Source of the DNA: an uncultured Mediterraneibacter sp.
Lineage (GTDB): Bacteria; Bacillota; Clostridia; Lachnospirales; Lachnospiraceae
Assembly: GCA_944377745.1 (NCBI GenBank)
Contig: CALWFV010000016.1
Location: 1 to 64,000 of the forward strand
Length of the DNA: 64,000 nt
Direction of reading: 5' to 3'
The notes under the pieces are model-generated. The model worked only from the letters and a program-made list of their open reading frames with translations, ran no database searches and had not been told where the DNA came from. A program made the translations under genes and the position numbers. This document shows positions 54,767 through 63,836 of the stretch, piece after piece. Numbering within the stretch: position 1 is the stretch's first letter; the number at the start of each line of letters is the position of its first letter.

Positions 54767-56728
54767 ATGGACTACAGAAAGACCGCAGAGGAAATTCTGG
54801 AAAAAGTCGGCGGCAGCAAGAACATTGTATCCGCCGCACACTGCGCGACCAGGCTTCGTCTGGTCATCGCGGACAACAGTAAGGCAGACAAAACTGCCAT
54901 TGAGAATGTAGAGGGGGTCAAAGGAGTCTTCGAGGCATCCGGGCAGCTCCAGATCATACTCGGCACAGGAACCGTCAATAAAGTTTTTGATGAATTTATC
55001 GCCATTGCCGACATTACGGCGAGTACGAAAGCAGAGGCCAAGGAAGCGGCGGCAAAGCAGCAGAATGTATTTATGCGCGCCATAAAACTGCTGGGCGACA
55101 TCTTTGTTCCGATCATCCCGGCCATTGTTGCCAGCGGTTTCCTCATGGGGATCATGAACTCCCTGGACTTCATGATCAACAATGGATTCATCAACATGGA
55201 TACCAGCAGTTCAATCTACGTATTTGCAAGTCTGTTCAGCAATACAGCTTATACGTTTCTGCAGATCCTGATCGCGTTCTCCGCGGCGAAGGCATTCGGC
55301 GCCAATCCCTATCTGGGAGCGGTCATCGGTATGATCATGATCAACCCTTCCCTGCAGAATGCGTATACTGTGGCGACAGAGGGAGTTCAGCAGACACAGT
55401 CCGTTTTCTTCGGTCTTTATAAGATTGATATGGTCGGTTATCAGGGACATGTCATCCCGGTTGTCATTGCGGTATGGCTCCTGTCAGTGATCGAGAAGAA
55501 GCTGCACAAGATCGTTCCTGAGGTTCTGGACCTGTTTGTAACGCCTCTGGTCAGCGTGTTCGTGACAGGATATCTGACACTGTCCATTATCGGACCGATC
55601 TTTGTCTGGGCTGAGAACGCGATCCTGGGCGGCATCCAGTGGCTGCTGACACTTCCTTTCGGACTTGGAAGTCTTGTCATGGGTGCTCTGTACGCTCCGA
55701 CCGTGGTCACAGGTATCCACCAGATGTACACGGCCATCGATATCGGACAGATCGCTCAGTACGGCGTGACCTACTGGCTGCCCCTGGCAAGTGCGGCGAA
55801 CATCGCACAGGGAGCTGCAGCCCTCGCGGTAGCGCTGAAATCAAAAGACAAGAAGATCAAATCACTGGCGCTTCCGTCATCCCTGAGTGCGTTCATGGGA
55901 ATCACAGAGCCGGCGATCTTCGGTGTGAACTTAAGATTCTTTAAACCGTTCATCGCAGGATGTATCGGTGGAGGATGCGGAGCTCTGTATGCTTCTGTTG
56001 TTCACCTGGGAGCAAAGGGAACAGGCGTTACAGGTATCTTCGGTATCCTGCTCTGCCTGGACAGCCCGGTGCAGTATCTGATCGAGATGCTGATCGCGGT
56101 GGGCGTTGCGTTTGTGATCTCATTTATCCTCTATAAGGATCAGGTGCCTCAGGCGGTTGCGGTAGAGGCCGGGAACGCTCCGGCAGCAGTTCCGGACAAC
56201 CCGGGAGACATTTCTGAGGGGACAGACGGCGCAGCGGCAAATGAAGATGCAAAAGAAGCAGAGAAAGAGGCAGTAAAGGAAGAGGTCCTTGGTAGCCCGG
56301 TAAACGGAAAAGTCGTTCCGCTTTCCGAAGTGAGCGACCCGACATTCGCATCTGAGATGCTGGGAACTACCGTCGCGATCGAACCTTCCGACGGAAAGAT
56401 CGTTGCTCCCTGCGACGGAGAAGTAATCAATATTTTCGAGACCGGCCATGCAGTATGCCTTACAACACAGGCAGGCGGAGAACTTCTGATCCATGTTGGA
56501 GTTGACACAGTCAAGCTGGAAGGAAAGGGATTCACGAAGAAAGTTTCCGACGGCGCGAAGGTACATGCCGGCGACGTTCTGATCGAGGCGGATCTGCATA
56601 CGATAAAGGAAGCAGGCTATCCTGCTACTACCATGTTTATCCTGACCAACGCGGATGATTTCGGCAAAGTGGAAAAGGCGGAGCCGGGGGATGTGACCGA
56701 AGGCAGCAGGATCATGGAGATCTCATAA
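54767..56728 (+). CDS. scrA: PTS sucrose-specific EIIBCA
   Basis: A 653-residue sucrose permease. Order is IIB (phospho-Cys26 in AAHCATRLRL), IIC (membrane part, about residues 100-455, with GITEPAIFGVNLR) and IIA (phospho-His576 in LLIHVGVDTV), joined by an Ala/Glu-rich linker. The sucrose assignment rests on the sucrose-6-phosphate hydrolase gene next door and on overall likeness to ScrA. GGAAGGAGAG precedes the ATG. Its own promoter and a cre-like operator lie directly upstream. Confidence 0.92.
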   Translation: MDYRKTAEEILEKVGGSKNIVSAAHCATRLRLVIADNSKADKTAIENVEGVKGVFEASGQLQIILGTGTVNKVFDEFIAIADITASTKAEAKEAAAKQQNVFMRAIKLLGDIFVPIIPAIVASGFLMGIMNSLDFMINNGFINMDTSSSIYVFASLFSNTAYTFLQILIAFSAAKAFGANPYLGAVIGMIMINPSLQNAYTVATEGVQQTQSVFFGLYKIDMVGYQGHVIPVVIAVWLLSVIEKKLHKIVPEVLDLFVTPLVSVFVTGYLTLSIIGPIFVWAENAILGGIQWLLTLPFGLGSLVMGALYAPTVVTGIHQMYTAIDIGQIAQYGVTYWLPLASAANIAQGAAALAVALKSKDKKIKSLALPSSLSAFMGITEPAIFGVNLRFFKPFIAGCIGGGCGALYASVVHLGAKGTGVTGIFGILLCLDSPVQYLIEMLIAVGVAFVISFILYKDQVPQAVAVEAGNAPAAVPDNPGDISEGTDGAAANEDAKEAEKEAVKEEVLGSPVNGKVVPLSEVSDPTFASEMLGTTVAIEPSDGKIVAPCDGEVINIFETGHAVCLTTQAGGELLIHVGVDTVKLEGKGFTKKVSDGAKVHAGDVLIEADLHTIKEAGYPATTMFILTNADDFGKVEKAEPGDVTEGSRIMEIS

Positions 56729-56766
56729 TAAAATCATTATAAGATGATAAAAATAATATTTAAGTT

Positions 56767-56805
56767 CTGCGGCCCGGACAGAGAATGTTTTCTGCCGGGC
56801 CGCAG
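56767..56805 (+). other. Hairpin between scrA and scrB
   Basis: An 11-bp perfect stem CTGCGGCCCGG/CCGGGCCGCAG with a 17-base loop and no T run, 19 bases before the scrB start. It may protect scrA mRNA or tune scrB output. Confidence 0.65.
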
Positions 56806-56823
56806 CAGACAGGAGAGTGTGTT

Positions 56824-58278
56824 ATGAGCGCATTGACGAATGATCTGAAAAAACTGACTGAGGCAGCGGAAAAGGCATTTGAGGAAAATACGGGACAAAA
56901 TACAGGAAAAAATGCAGGAGCGGATGCGGGATTCCGTCAGAAACTGCATCTGATGCCGCCGGTGGGATGGCTCAATGATCCGAACGGTCTGTGCCAGTTC
57001 CAGGGCGTGTTCCATGCATTTTTCCAGTATTCCCCATTTAACTGCGAAGGCGGAGTGAAGATGTGGGGACATTACACCAGCCGGAACATGATCGAATGGG
57101 AGTATCAGGGTGTGAACCTGTATCCGGATCAGCCCTTTGACTGCAGCGGAGTTTACTCCGGATGCGCATTCCTCGAGGACGGGGAGATGTACCTGTACTA
57201 TACGGGAAATGTGAAGCTGGAGGACAGGGAAGATTACGATTATATCAACACCGGACGGGAAGCGAACACTGTCCTTGTGACAAGCCGGGACGGAGAACAT
57301 TTCAGTAAGAAAAAACTCCTTATGAAAAATGCGGATTATCCGTCGGATCTTACCCTCCACGTCCGGGACCCGAAAGTGTGGAAGCAGGACGGCGTCTATT
57401 ATATGCTCCAGGGAGCCAGGACAAAAGAAAATGTGGGCCAGGGGATCATCTTCCAGTCGGAAGATAAGATAAACTGGAAATACAGAAGCCGCGTGAAGTC
57501 GCAGGAGCCTTTCGGATATATGTGGGAGTGCCCGGATTATTTTGAAGTTGACGGCGCGAAAATATTATCCGCATCGGTCCAGGGGCTTGAAGGGGAAGAG
57601 TGGAAGGACAGAAATGTCTATCAGTCCGGATATTTTCTCCTGAACGGCGATATCCTCGGAGACTATAGCCTGTCCGACTACCGCCTGTGGGACTACGGAT
57701 TTGATTATTACGCGCCTCAGAGTTTCGAGACAGAGGACGGCAGAAGGATCCAGATCGGATGGATGGGAATGCCGGACTGCGAAGAATATACGAACCTGAC
57801 GATCCGGTCAGGGTGGCAGCACTGTTTCACATTTCCAAGGGAAGTGTTCGTAAGAGATGGGATCGTGTGCCAGAGGCCGGTCCGGGAGCTGGAGGAGAAG
57901 AAACAGCTTGCAGAGACGGCAGAAGGACGCTTTGAGAGAAAGGGTGATGCGGTTTACGAAGCGGATATTACAGGGATACAGAACAATTCCTTCCGGGCGG
58001 TGCTGGGCGGAGAACTGATCCTGGAGTACCGGGACGGACGGTTTGAGATGCGCTTTGCGGATCAGGCAAAGGATTCGGTCTCCGCGGGAAGAGGTATCCG
58101 TTATAAAGATATGGAAAAACTCACAGATGTGAAGATCCTGACGGACGTGTCTTCCGTGGAAGTGTTTGTGAACGGCGGAGAGTATGTGTTTTCGACGAGA
58201 TTTTATCCGGAGAGGGATGAGATCTGTGTGGAAGCGGCAGGATCGGATATAGTGCTGTTTACAATAACGAAAAAATAA
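56824..58278 (+). CDS. scrB: Sucrose-6-phosphate hydrolase (GH32)
   Basis: A 484-residue GH32 enzyme that splits sucrose 6-phosphate into glucose 6-phosphate and fructose. The nucleophile Asp52 is in GWLNDPNG, the stabiliser Asp182 in HVRDPKVW and the acid/base Glu235 in MWECPDYF. The C-terminal beta-sandwich is present. An N-terminal helical leader of about 40 residues precedes the catalytic domain. No signal peptide is seen, as expected. The start at 56824 has AGGAGAG upstream; the longer frame crosses the hairpin. Confidence 0.95.
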   Translation: MSALTNDLKKLTEAAEKAFEENTGQNTGKNAGADAGFRQKLHLMPPVGWLNDPNGLCQFQGVFHAFFQYSPFNCEGGVKMWGHYTSRNMIEWEYQGVNLYPDQPFDCSGVYSGCAFLEDGEMYLYYTGNVKLEDREDYDYINTGREANTVLVTSRDGEHFSKKKLLMKNADYPSDLTLHVRDPKVWKQDGVYYMLQGARTKENVGQGIIFQSEDKINWKYRSRVKSQEPFGYMWECPDYFEVDGAKILSASVQGLEGEEWKDRNVYQSGYFLLNGDILGDYSLSDYRLWDYGFDYYAPQSFETEDGRRIQIGWMGMPDCEEYTNLTIRSGWQHCFTFPREVFVRDGIVCQRPVRELEEKKQLAETAEGRFERKGDAVYEADITGIQNNSFRAVLGGELILEYRDGRFEMRFADQAKDSVSAGRGIRYKDMEKLTDVKILTDVSSVEVFVNGGEYVFSTRFYPERDEICVEAAGSDIVLFTITKK

Positions 58279-58432
58279 ATTTCTCTAAAATATAGGAGTT
58301 AAAATGTGCAAAAAGAGTCTCAGATGTGCTATTATATTTTCATGCCATATGAGGCTCTTTTTTGCTGTCTGGAGAGGGAATGCAGGAAAGAGTGTCTTTG
58401 GAATCGAAAAATATATGATCCTGGAGGGTGAG

Positions 58433-59911
58433 ATGAGAAAGATCGGAAAACGTCTGCTTGCCGCTGCACTTGTCGCCGCGCTGACAGGGATGCCTGTTGT
58501 GACAGCGATGGCAGAAGAGATCAAGGACGGAACAGCGGCTGCTACATCAGATGACCCCGAGGCTGCCAGAGAGGCAGAGCGCGAGGCGGGATACAAGATA
58601 CAGCCGGATACCAACGGGCTGGAGGGATGGCCGGAAGGACCGGCGGTTTATGCGGATTCGGCGATCGTGATGGATATGAATTCAGGTGCGGTGCTGTACG
58701 GAAAACAGACCGATGTAAAACATTATCCGGCAAGTATAACAAAGCTGATGACTGAGCTGGTAGCCCTGGAAAATTCGGAGCTTACAGACGAAGTGCTTTT
58801 CTCCGATGAAAGTATTGCTTTTCTGGAGCCTGGAGACGCCAGCATCGGTATGAGATCCGGAGAGATACTGAGCATGGAGGACGCCATGTATGGTATGCTC
58901 CTCGCGTCGGCAAACGAGGTTTCCTACGCCATTGCTGAGAATGTTGGAAGGATCATGGGCGGAGATTATGATACGTTTATACAAACCATGAACGACCGGG
59001 CAGCAGAGATCGGGTGTACGAATTCGCACTGGATGAACGCGAACGGCCTTCATGATCCTCAGCATTATACAACGGCGCATGATATGGCAGTGATTGCATC
59101 GGAGGTTTATCAGTTCGAAGAGTTCCGGAAGATTGTTCAGACGCTAAGCTATACGATCGGGCCGACAAATCTTGTGGATGAAGAAAGGATTTTTCAGCAG
59201 AATCACAAGATGCTCTGGCCGGAAAATGAAAATTATTATGAATACTGTACCGGAGGAAAGACAGGATATACGGACCAGGCGCGCACGACCCTTGTGACTA
59301 TGGCGGACAATGGAGATATGCAGCTTGCGGCGGTCGTCCTCTATGATTTTGGAAATGATGCGTATGTAGATACAAGGGCAATGTTTGACTACGCGTTTGA
59401 CAATTTTGAGAAAGTGTCGCTGAGCGATCAGGAGAAGCCCGAAGAGATCGAGGCGTACACGGATATGGATTCCTATGTGGTCCTTCCCACAGACGCGGAT
59501 TTTGCTGATCTGGAACGGGAGATTGAGATCACAGATGAGCAGAGCCATACAGGCGTCGTGACATATACATATCAAGGGCAGAATGTGGGAAGTGCGGATG
59601 TAGTACTGACAAGAGAATATGTTGCCGGGGCAGCCAGTGGGGAAGGAACAATACAGGTGAGCGAGAACACGGCGGAAGAGGAGCCGTTACCGCTTATCGC
59701 AGAAGTAATCATCAATGTTGCCGTTGTGGCTGTGGTTCTTTTTATTGTTCTGTTTTCGGTATTAAAATACCGTAAGTTCCAGCGAAGGAGGAGACTGCGG
59801 TCAAGAAGGCGGCGAAAAGGGGCCGGCCGGAATATGGCACAGACCAGCAAAAAGAATACACGGCAGAGATCATCTACCGACAGATCGTCCCAGAGAAGGA
59901 AGAAAAAATAA
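58433..59911 (+). CDS. D-alanyl-D-alanine carboxypeptidase (penicillin-binding protein)
   Basis: A 492-residue DacF-type enzyme that trims peptidoglycan side chains. A signal peptide (1-27, ending TAMA) leads to the catalytic domain: SITK with Ser101 and Lys104, SAN at 159-161, and KTG at 276-278. The C-terminus differs from typical DacA/DacF: instead of only an amphipathic anchor it has a full transmembrane helix (about 425-447) and a cytoplasmic tail rich in Arg and Lys. The start at 58433 opens the signal peptide and follows GGAGGGTGAG; the frame extends to 58304. Confidence 0.93.
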   Translation: MRKIGKRLLAAALVAALTGMPVVTAMAEEIKDGTAAATSDDPEAAREAEREAGYKIQPDTNGLEGWPEGPAVYADSAIVMDMNSGAVLYGKQTDVKHYPASITKLMTELVALENSELTDEVLFSDESIAFLEPGDASIGMRSGEILSMEDAMYGMLLASANEVSYAIAENVGRIMGGDYDTFIQTMNDRAAEIGCTNSHWMNANGLHDPQHYTTAHDMAVIASEVYQFEEFRKIVQTLSYTIGPTNLVDEERIFQQNHKMLWPENENYYEYCTGGKTGYTDQARTTLVTMADNGDMQLAAVVLYDFGNDAYVDTRAMFDYAFDNFEKVSLSDQEKPEEIEAYTDMDSYVVLPTDADFADLEREIEITDEQSHTGVVTYTYQGQNVGSADVVLTREYVAGAASGEGTIQVSENTAEEEPLPLIAEVIINVAVVAVVLFIVLFSVLKYRKFQRRRRLRSRRRRKGAGRNMAQTSKKNTRQRSSTDRSSQRRKKK

Positions 59912-59944
59912 GAAAAAGAGGAAAAATAAAGATAAATATTAAAG

Positions 59945-59977
59945 CAGCACGGACAGTGATCCTATCCGTGCTGTTTT
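59945..59977. terminator. Bidirectional terminator
   Basis: CAGCACGGA and TCCGTGCTG form a nine-bp stem followed by TTTT. It lies after the carboxypeptidase gene and reaches into the end of the convergent AraC reading frame. Confidence 0.75.
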
Positions 59978-60957
59978 CTGTATTCTGTGGGAAGGATATC
60001 CATGATATCCTTAAAGGCAGAGGTGAATTTACTCTGACTTTCATAGCCCACGGATCTTGCGATAGCGGAGATACTGTCGGACTTTTCTCTTAACATCTCA
60101 GCAGCCCGCGTGATCCGGTAGTGCTTCATATAAGATGCGACAGGAAGCCCGTAGACGGATTTGAAGATGGATTTAAGCGCGGCGGTATTGATCATGTACT
60201 GCCGGGAGAGCTCCTCGATCGTATAACGCTTTGTCAGGTCTTCTGTCAGCTGGGCGTGGATCTGATGTATGATCTCGATCTGTCCGGAATAGTAAGGGTT
60301 CAGCGGCTTTGAGTCCGCCGGTTCCGTCATGTCGAGAAAGAGGAGAAGTTCCTGGCATTTCAGCTTCAGATAGGGCAGGATCATCTTTTCAGGAAGGTCA
60401 TATACTTCGGAAAAAATGTGCTCGATGTGGCTGCTTGCGGGAAGCGCTGCCACGTTCCTGTCGCCGCAGAATTTATGGCAGAGTTTTCTCACGTCAATGC
60501 CGGCGTCCCTGATCAGTTCCGGTGACCGGTGTTCCAGGATATCGATATCAAGGGAGAGGGAAAGTCCCTAGTAGTATCCCAGCGGGAGAGTGATCACAGA
60601 ATCCCCGCATTTTGTATTCATGTGGAAAGAAAGGTCGCCGCTTCCGAAGTACAGGCTCAGCCCGTCGCCCATTTCCCATCCGATACGTCCCCGGCAGCAG
60701 TGATCGATCGCCATGGCCGAGGGTCGGTGACAGTGGTGGAACGGAAACCGGTCCGCCTGGAAATAGTTGTAGGAGATCTCAATACCCGGATAAAGTTCAT
60801 AAGTGATGATCTTCAGACGGGCGTTTTCCGGCACCTCCTGCGCAGCGAATCCGGAGACAGGCGCTTCCCCGCCGGAAGGATGACGGATGGTCAGGCACTT
60901 CCCCGGCGGGACGTCTTTCAGTTTTTGAGATATTTCCTGAATACATTCTTTCTCCAT
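59962..60957 (-). pseudogene. AraC family regulator interrupted by an in-frame TAG
   Basis: One reading frame of 331 codons is cut by a single TAG at 60568-60570, giving pieces of 129 and up to 202 codons in the same frame with no insertion or deletion. The N-terminal part has the PchR-like sensor core (HHCHRPSAMAIDHC, GDLSFHMN); after the stop the frame goes on GLSLSLDID and ends with an intact AraC double HTH (YTIEELSRQYMINTAALKSIF). The start at 60957 follows AGGGG. It is either a recent pseudogene or a sequencing error; the downstream part could be made separately from an internal start near 60492. Confidence 0.85.
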
Positions 60958-60980
60958 GTCTGTTCCCCTCTTTTTGTGAA

Positions 60981-61016
60981 CGGTGCCGTGTACTTTGTCG
61001 GAAGTACACGGCACCG
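60981..61016. repeat. 15-bp perfect inverted repeat
   Basis: CGGTGCCGTGTACTT and its reverse complement are separated by six bases, between arsR and the AraC reading frame. There is no T run on either side; a related GGTACACGGTACC follows at about 61025-61037. It may be an operator or an mRNA stem. Confidence 0.75.
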
Positions 61017-61055
61017 AGTGCTCAGGTACACGGTACCAGTTAAAAATTTAACAAT

Positions 61056-61421
61056 TTACTCTTCCGGGCAGGTGATCTGTCCCAGCTTTTCGATCATATG
61101 ATGAAGCTCCTGCGCGAGCTCGGTGTCCGCCGTGCGATAGTACATCTCCTTGCCTTCTCTGCGGCTTACGATCAGTCCGCTGCTTTTGAGCAGGCGGAGA
61201 TGATGGGAGACGGCGGGGCTGCTCATATTGACGATGGCGGCAATGTTGAGCACGCACTCTTCGCAGTGGCACAGGAGCCAGAAGATACGGAGACGGCTCG
61301 GGTCTCCCAGCTGCTTCAGAGCTTCGGATACGCCCGCGATCTCCTCTTCGCCGGGCATGTGTTCTCTTATCTTTTCTTCATTATCATGGCCGTGATCATG
61401 CGGCAGTTTCTGTTCATACAT
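61056..61421 (-). CDS. ArsR/SmtB-family metal-responsive repressor
   Basis: A 121-residue winged-helix repressor. The N-terminus is His-rich (HDHGHDNEEKIREH), then LGDPSRLRIFWLLCHCEECVLNI with Cys51, His52, Cys53 and Cys56 as a likely metal site, and the HTH MSSPAVSHHLRLLKSSG. Relatives such as CadC release DNA on binding Cd, Pb or Zn. The start at 61421 has GGAG nine bases upstream. It is divergent from the metallochaperone and CadA genes, sharing a promoter region with a palindromic operator. Confidence 0.93.
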   Translation of the reverse strand: MYEQKLPHDHGHDNEEKIREHMPGEEEIAGVSEALKQLGDPSRLRIFWLLCHCEECVLNIAAIVNMSSPAVSHHLRLLKSSGLIVSRREGKEMYYRTADTELAQELHHMIEKLGQITCPEE

Positions 61422-61480
61422 AGTAATTGCTCCAATCGGAAATTTTTTTCCCCCAAATGGCAAAATCATCGAGTTTTCTC

Positions 61481-61509
61481 TTGACTTATTATAGGATAAG
61501 AAGTACATT
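61481..61509 (+). promoter_or_regulatory. Probable promoter of HMA-cadA genes
   Basis: TTGACT (61481-61486), a 17-base spacer and TACATT (61504-61509). It overlaps the opposite arsR promoter. Confidence 0.5.
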
Positions 61510-61517
61510 ATAGTCAA
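61488..61517 (-). promoter_or_regulatory. arsR promoter
   Basis: Minus-strand TTGACT (61512-61517), an 18-base spacer and consensus TATAAT (61488-61493). Confidence 0.75.
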
Positions 61518-61520
61518 CAC

Positions 61521-61536
61521 TTAAATAATTGTTTAA
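61521..61536. promoter_or_regulatory. Probable ArsR-family operator
   Basis: TTAAATAATTGTTTAA is a 16-base near-palindrome with one mismatched pair, just next to both promoters. A similar AT-rich word (CACTTATTTAATTAAAG) occurs at about 61868-61884 before cadA. Confidence 0.5.
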
Positions 61537-61575
61537 TCAAAATAATGATAGTGAAGCGATAAAGGAGAGAACAAG

Positions 61576-61794
61576 ATGAAAAAGACTTATAAGATTGACG
61601 TTGACTGTGCGAACTGTGCAAATAAGATGGAGCAGGCTGCGAAAAATACTGCAGGTGTGAAAGACGCTGTGGTAAATTTCATGACCCTGAAGATGAATGT
61701 GGAGTTTGAAGACGGCCATGACGCCAAATCAGTCATGAAAGAGGTTCTTAAGAACTGCAAGAAGGTTGAAGACGACTGCGAGATTTTCATCTGA
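61576..61794 (+). CDS. Heavy-metal-associated (HMA) domain protein
   Basis: A 72-residue ferredoxin-like HMA domain with the metal-binding DCANCANKME (Cys11, Cys14). It is probably the stand-alone metal donor for the ATPase 110 bases downstream, which has no HMA domain of its own. AAAGGAGAGAACAAG precedes the ATG. The tyrosine and acidic residues around the site resemble Zn/Cd rather than Cu-type domains, but this is not decisive. Confidence 0.92.
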   Translation: MKKTYKIDVDCANCANKMEQAAKNTAGVKDAVVNFMTLKMNVEFEDGHDAKSVMKEVLKNCKKVEDDCEIFI

Positions 61795-61904
61795 GTCCCC
61801 TGTTTACATCCCCGGGGTCGTGAAAGACATCCGGGGTGTAAAAATGGCAAACAGATAAACAATTAAGCACTTATTTAATTAAAGAAATGAAGGAAGGCAT
61901 TGAT
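61795..61904 (+). other. Gap between HMA gene and cadA with hairpin
   Basis: TTTACATCCCCGG and CCGGGGTGTAAA pair with one bulge around a 16-base loop (about 61803-61844), with no T run in the plus direction. It probably separates the expression of the small metallochaperone from that of the ATPase. Confidence 0.5.
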
Positions 61905-63788
61905 ATGAATAAGAAACAGAAAAAGATGCTGGCGCGGATCCTGATCGCGGCGGCTCTTCTGATCGGATTTAATTTCCTGCCCTTTACGGGATATGTCAGA
62001 TTTATTTTCTATCTGATCCCGTATCTGATCATCGGATACGATATCCTGATCAAGGCGTTTAAGGGAATAAAGAACAGGCAGCCCTTTGACGAGAGCCTGC
62101 TGATGGCTATCGCCACCATCGGAGCCATCGCCATAGCGCTTACCGGAGACGGGGATTATACAGAGGCGATCGCGGTTATGCTGTTCTACCAGATCGGCGA
62201 GTGGTTCCAGAGCTATGCAGTCGGGAAGAGCAGAAGAAATATCAGCGATCTGATGGACATCCGTCCGGATTATGCAAATATCGAAGTAAACGGGAAACTG
62301 GAACAGGTGGATCCGGACGAGGTGGAGATTGGCTCCGTGATCGTTGTCCAGCCCGGGGAGAAAGTCCCCATCGACGGGATCGTGACAGAGGGAAGTTCTA
62401 CTCTGAACACCAGCGCCCTGACAGGCGAGAGCCTTCCCAGGGACGCTGAAGAGGGCGACGAGGTCATCAGCGGCTGCATCAATATGACCGGCGTCCTGAA
62501 GATAAAGACTACGAAGGAATTCGGCGAGTCCACTGTGTCAAAGATCCTCGATCTTGTGGAGAATGCAAGTTCGCGGAAATCAAGATCCGAAGAATTTATC
62601 ACCAGATTCGCAAGGATCTATACCCCGGCTGTGGTGTACAGCGCCATTGCCCTCGCGATCCTGCCGCCGCTGGTGCGGATGCTGGGAATGGGGCTTCCGG
62701 CGGAATGGGGAACCTGGATCTACCGCGCCCTTACATTCCTTGTCATAAGCTGCCCCTGCGCGCTTGTGATCAGTATTCCTTTAAGCTTCTTCGCCGGCAT
62801 CGGGGGAGCCAGCAACGCGGGAGTTCTGGTGAAGGGTTCCAACTATCTGGAAACATTGTCCCAGACAAAGTACGTAGTATTTGACAAGACAGGAACACTG
62901 ACGCAGGGCGTGTTCGAGGTAAATGAAGTCCATCACAATCAGATGGACCGGGAGCAGCTCCTGGAATACGCGGCTCTTGCCGAGAGCGCTTCCTCCCACC
63001 CGATCAGCAAAAGCCTGCAGCGGGCTTACGGGAAAGAGATCGACCGCAGCCGTGTGACAGATATTCGGGAACTCAGCGGAAACGGCGTGACAGCGAAGGT
63101 GGACGGCGTCGAAGTGGCAGCAGGAAATTCAAAGCTGATGGATAAGCTTGGCGTTAAGTGGATCGACTGCCATCAGGCGGGAACCATCATCCATATGGCA
63201 GTAGACGGAAAGTATGCCGGACATATCGTGATCTCCGACATCGAGAAACCTCATGCGAAGGAGGCGATCCGCGCCCTTCGCTCAGCGGGAGTAGAGAAGA
63301 CGGTCATGCTGACCGGAGACTCCCGAAAGGTCGCAGAACATGTGGCTGCGGATCTGGGGATCGATGAGGTCCATGCGGAACTTCTTCCGGCTGACAAGGT
63401 AGATAAAGTCGAAGAGCTTCTTGAGAAGAAACCCCAGAAAGGCAAGCTCGCCTTTGTCGGCGACGGAATCAACGACGCGCCGGTATTGTCCCGGGCGGAT
63501 ATCGGTATCGCCATGGGAGCCATGGGATCTGACGCGGCCATCGAAGCGGCGGATATCGTCCTCATGGACGATGATCCTCTGAAGATCGCGAAGGCGATCC
63601 GGATCTCAAGAAAATGTCTCCGCATTGTCTATGAAAATATCTGGTTTGCCATCGGCATCAAGCTGATCTGCCTGGTGCTGGGCGCAGTGGGAATCGCCAA
63701 TATGTGGCTCGCGATCTTCGCGGATGTGGGAGTCATGATCATTGCGGTGCTCAACGCAATAAGAGCGCTGTTTGTGAAAAAACTGTAG
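61905..63788 (+). CDS. cadA: CadA/ZntA-type heavy-metal P1B ATPase
   Basis: A 627-residue metal-exporting P-type ATPase. The translocation motif SCPCAL has Cys283 and Cys285; the phosphorylation site Asp327 is in DKTGTLT; the actuator loop is TGES, the nucleotide domain has SSHPI, and GDGINDAP closes the P domain. Motifs fit the Zn/Cd/Pb (P1B-2) subgroup. The N-terminus starts directly at the first helices, with no HMA domain. The start at 61905 has GGAAGG eight bases upstream; ATG at 61887 is possible. Confidence 0.95.
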   Translation: MNKKQKKMLARILIAAALLIGFNFLPFTGYVRFIFYLIPYLIIGYDILIKAFKGIKNRQPFDESLLMAIATIGAIAIALTGDGDYTEAIAVMLFYQIGEWFQSYAVGKSRRNISDLMDIRPDYANIEVNGKLEQVDPDEVEIGSVIVVQPGEKVPIDGIVTEGSSTLNTSALTGESLPRDAEEGDEVISGCINMTGVLKIKTTKEFGESTVSKILDLVENASSRKSRSEEFITRFARIYTPAVVYSAIALAILPPLVRMLGMGLPAEWGTWIYRALTFLVISCPCALVISIPLSFFAGIGGASNAGVLVKGSNYLETLSQTKYVVFDKTGTLTQGVFEVNEVHHNQMDREQLLEYAALAESASSHPISKSLQRAYGKEIDRSRVTDIRELSGNGVTAKVDGVEVAAGNSKLMDKLGVKWIDCHQAGTIIHMAVDGKYAGHIVISDIEKPHAKEAIRALRSAGVEKTVMLTGDSRKVAEHVAADLGIDEVHAELLPADKVDKVEELLEKKPQKGKLAFVGDGINDAPVLSRADIGIAMGAMGSDAAIEAADIVLMDDDPLKIAKAIRISRKCLRIVYENIWFAIGIKLICLVLGAVGIANMWLAIFADVGVMIIAVLNAIRALFVKKL

Positions 63789-63808
63789 AAAAGCAAAAAA
63801 GAAAGGGA

Positions 63809-63834
63809 CGCAGAAATGTGTTCCTTTCTCTTTT
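63809..63834. terminator. Terminator between cadA and the next gene
   Basis: AGAAAGG and CCTTTCT form an imperfect stem followed by CTTTT, between convergent genes. Confidence 0.55.
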
Positions 63835-63836
63835 GG

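Noticed and set aside
60568..60570. Pyrrolysine or other recoding at the TAG
   Set aside because: Nothing near it suggests recoding, and AraC regulators do not carry pyrrolysine. A mutation or error is simpler.
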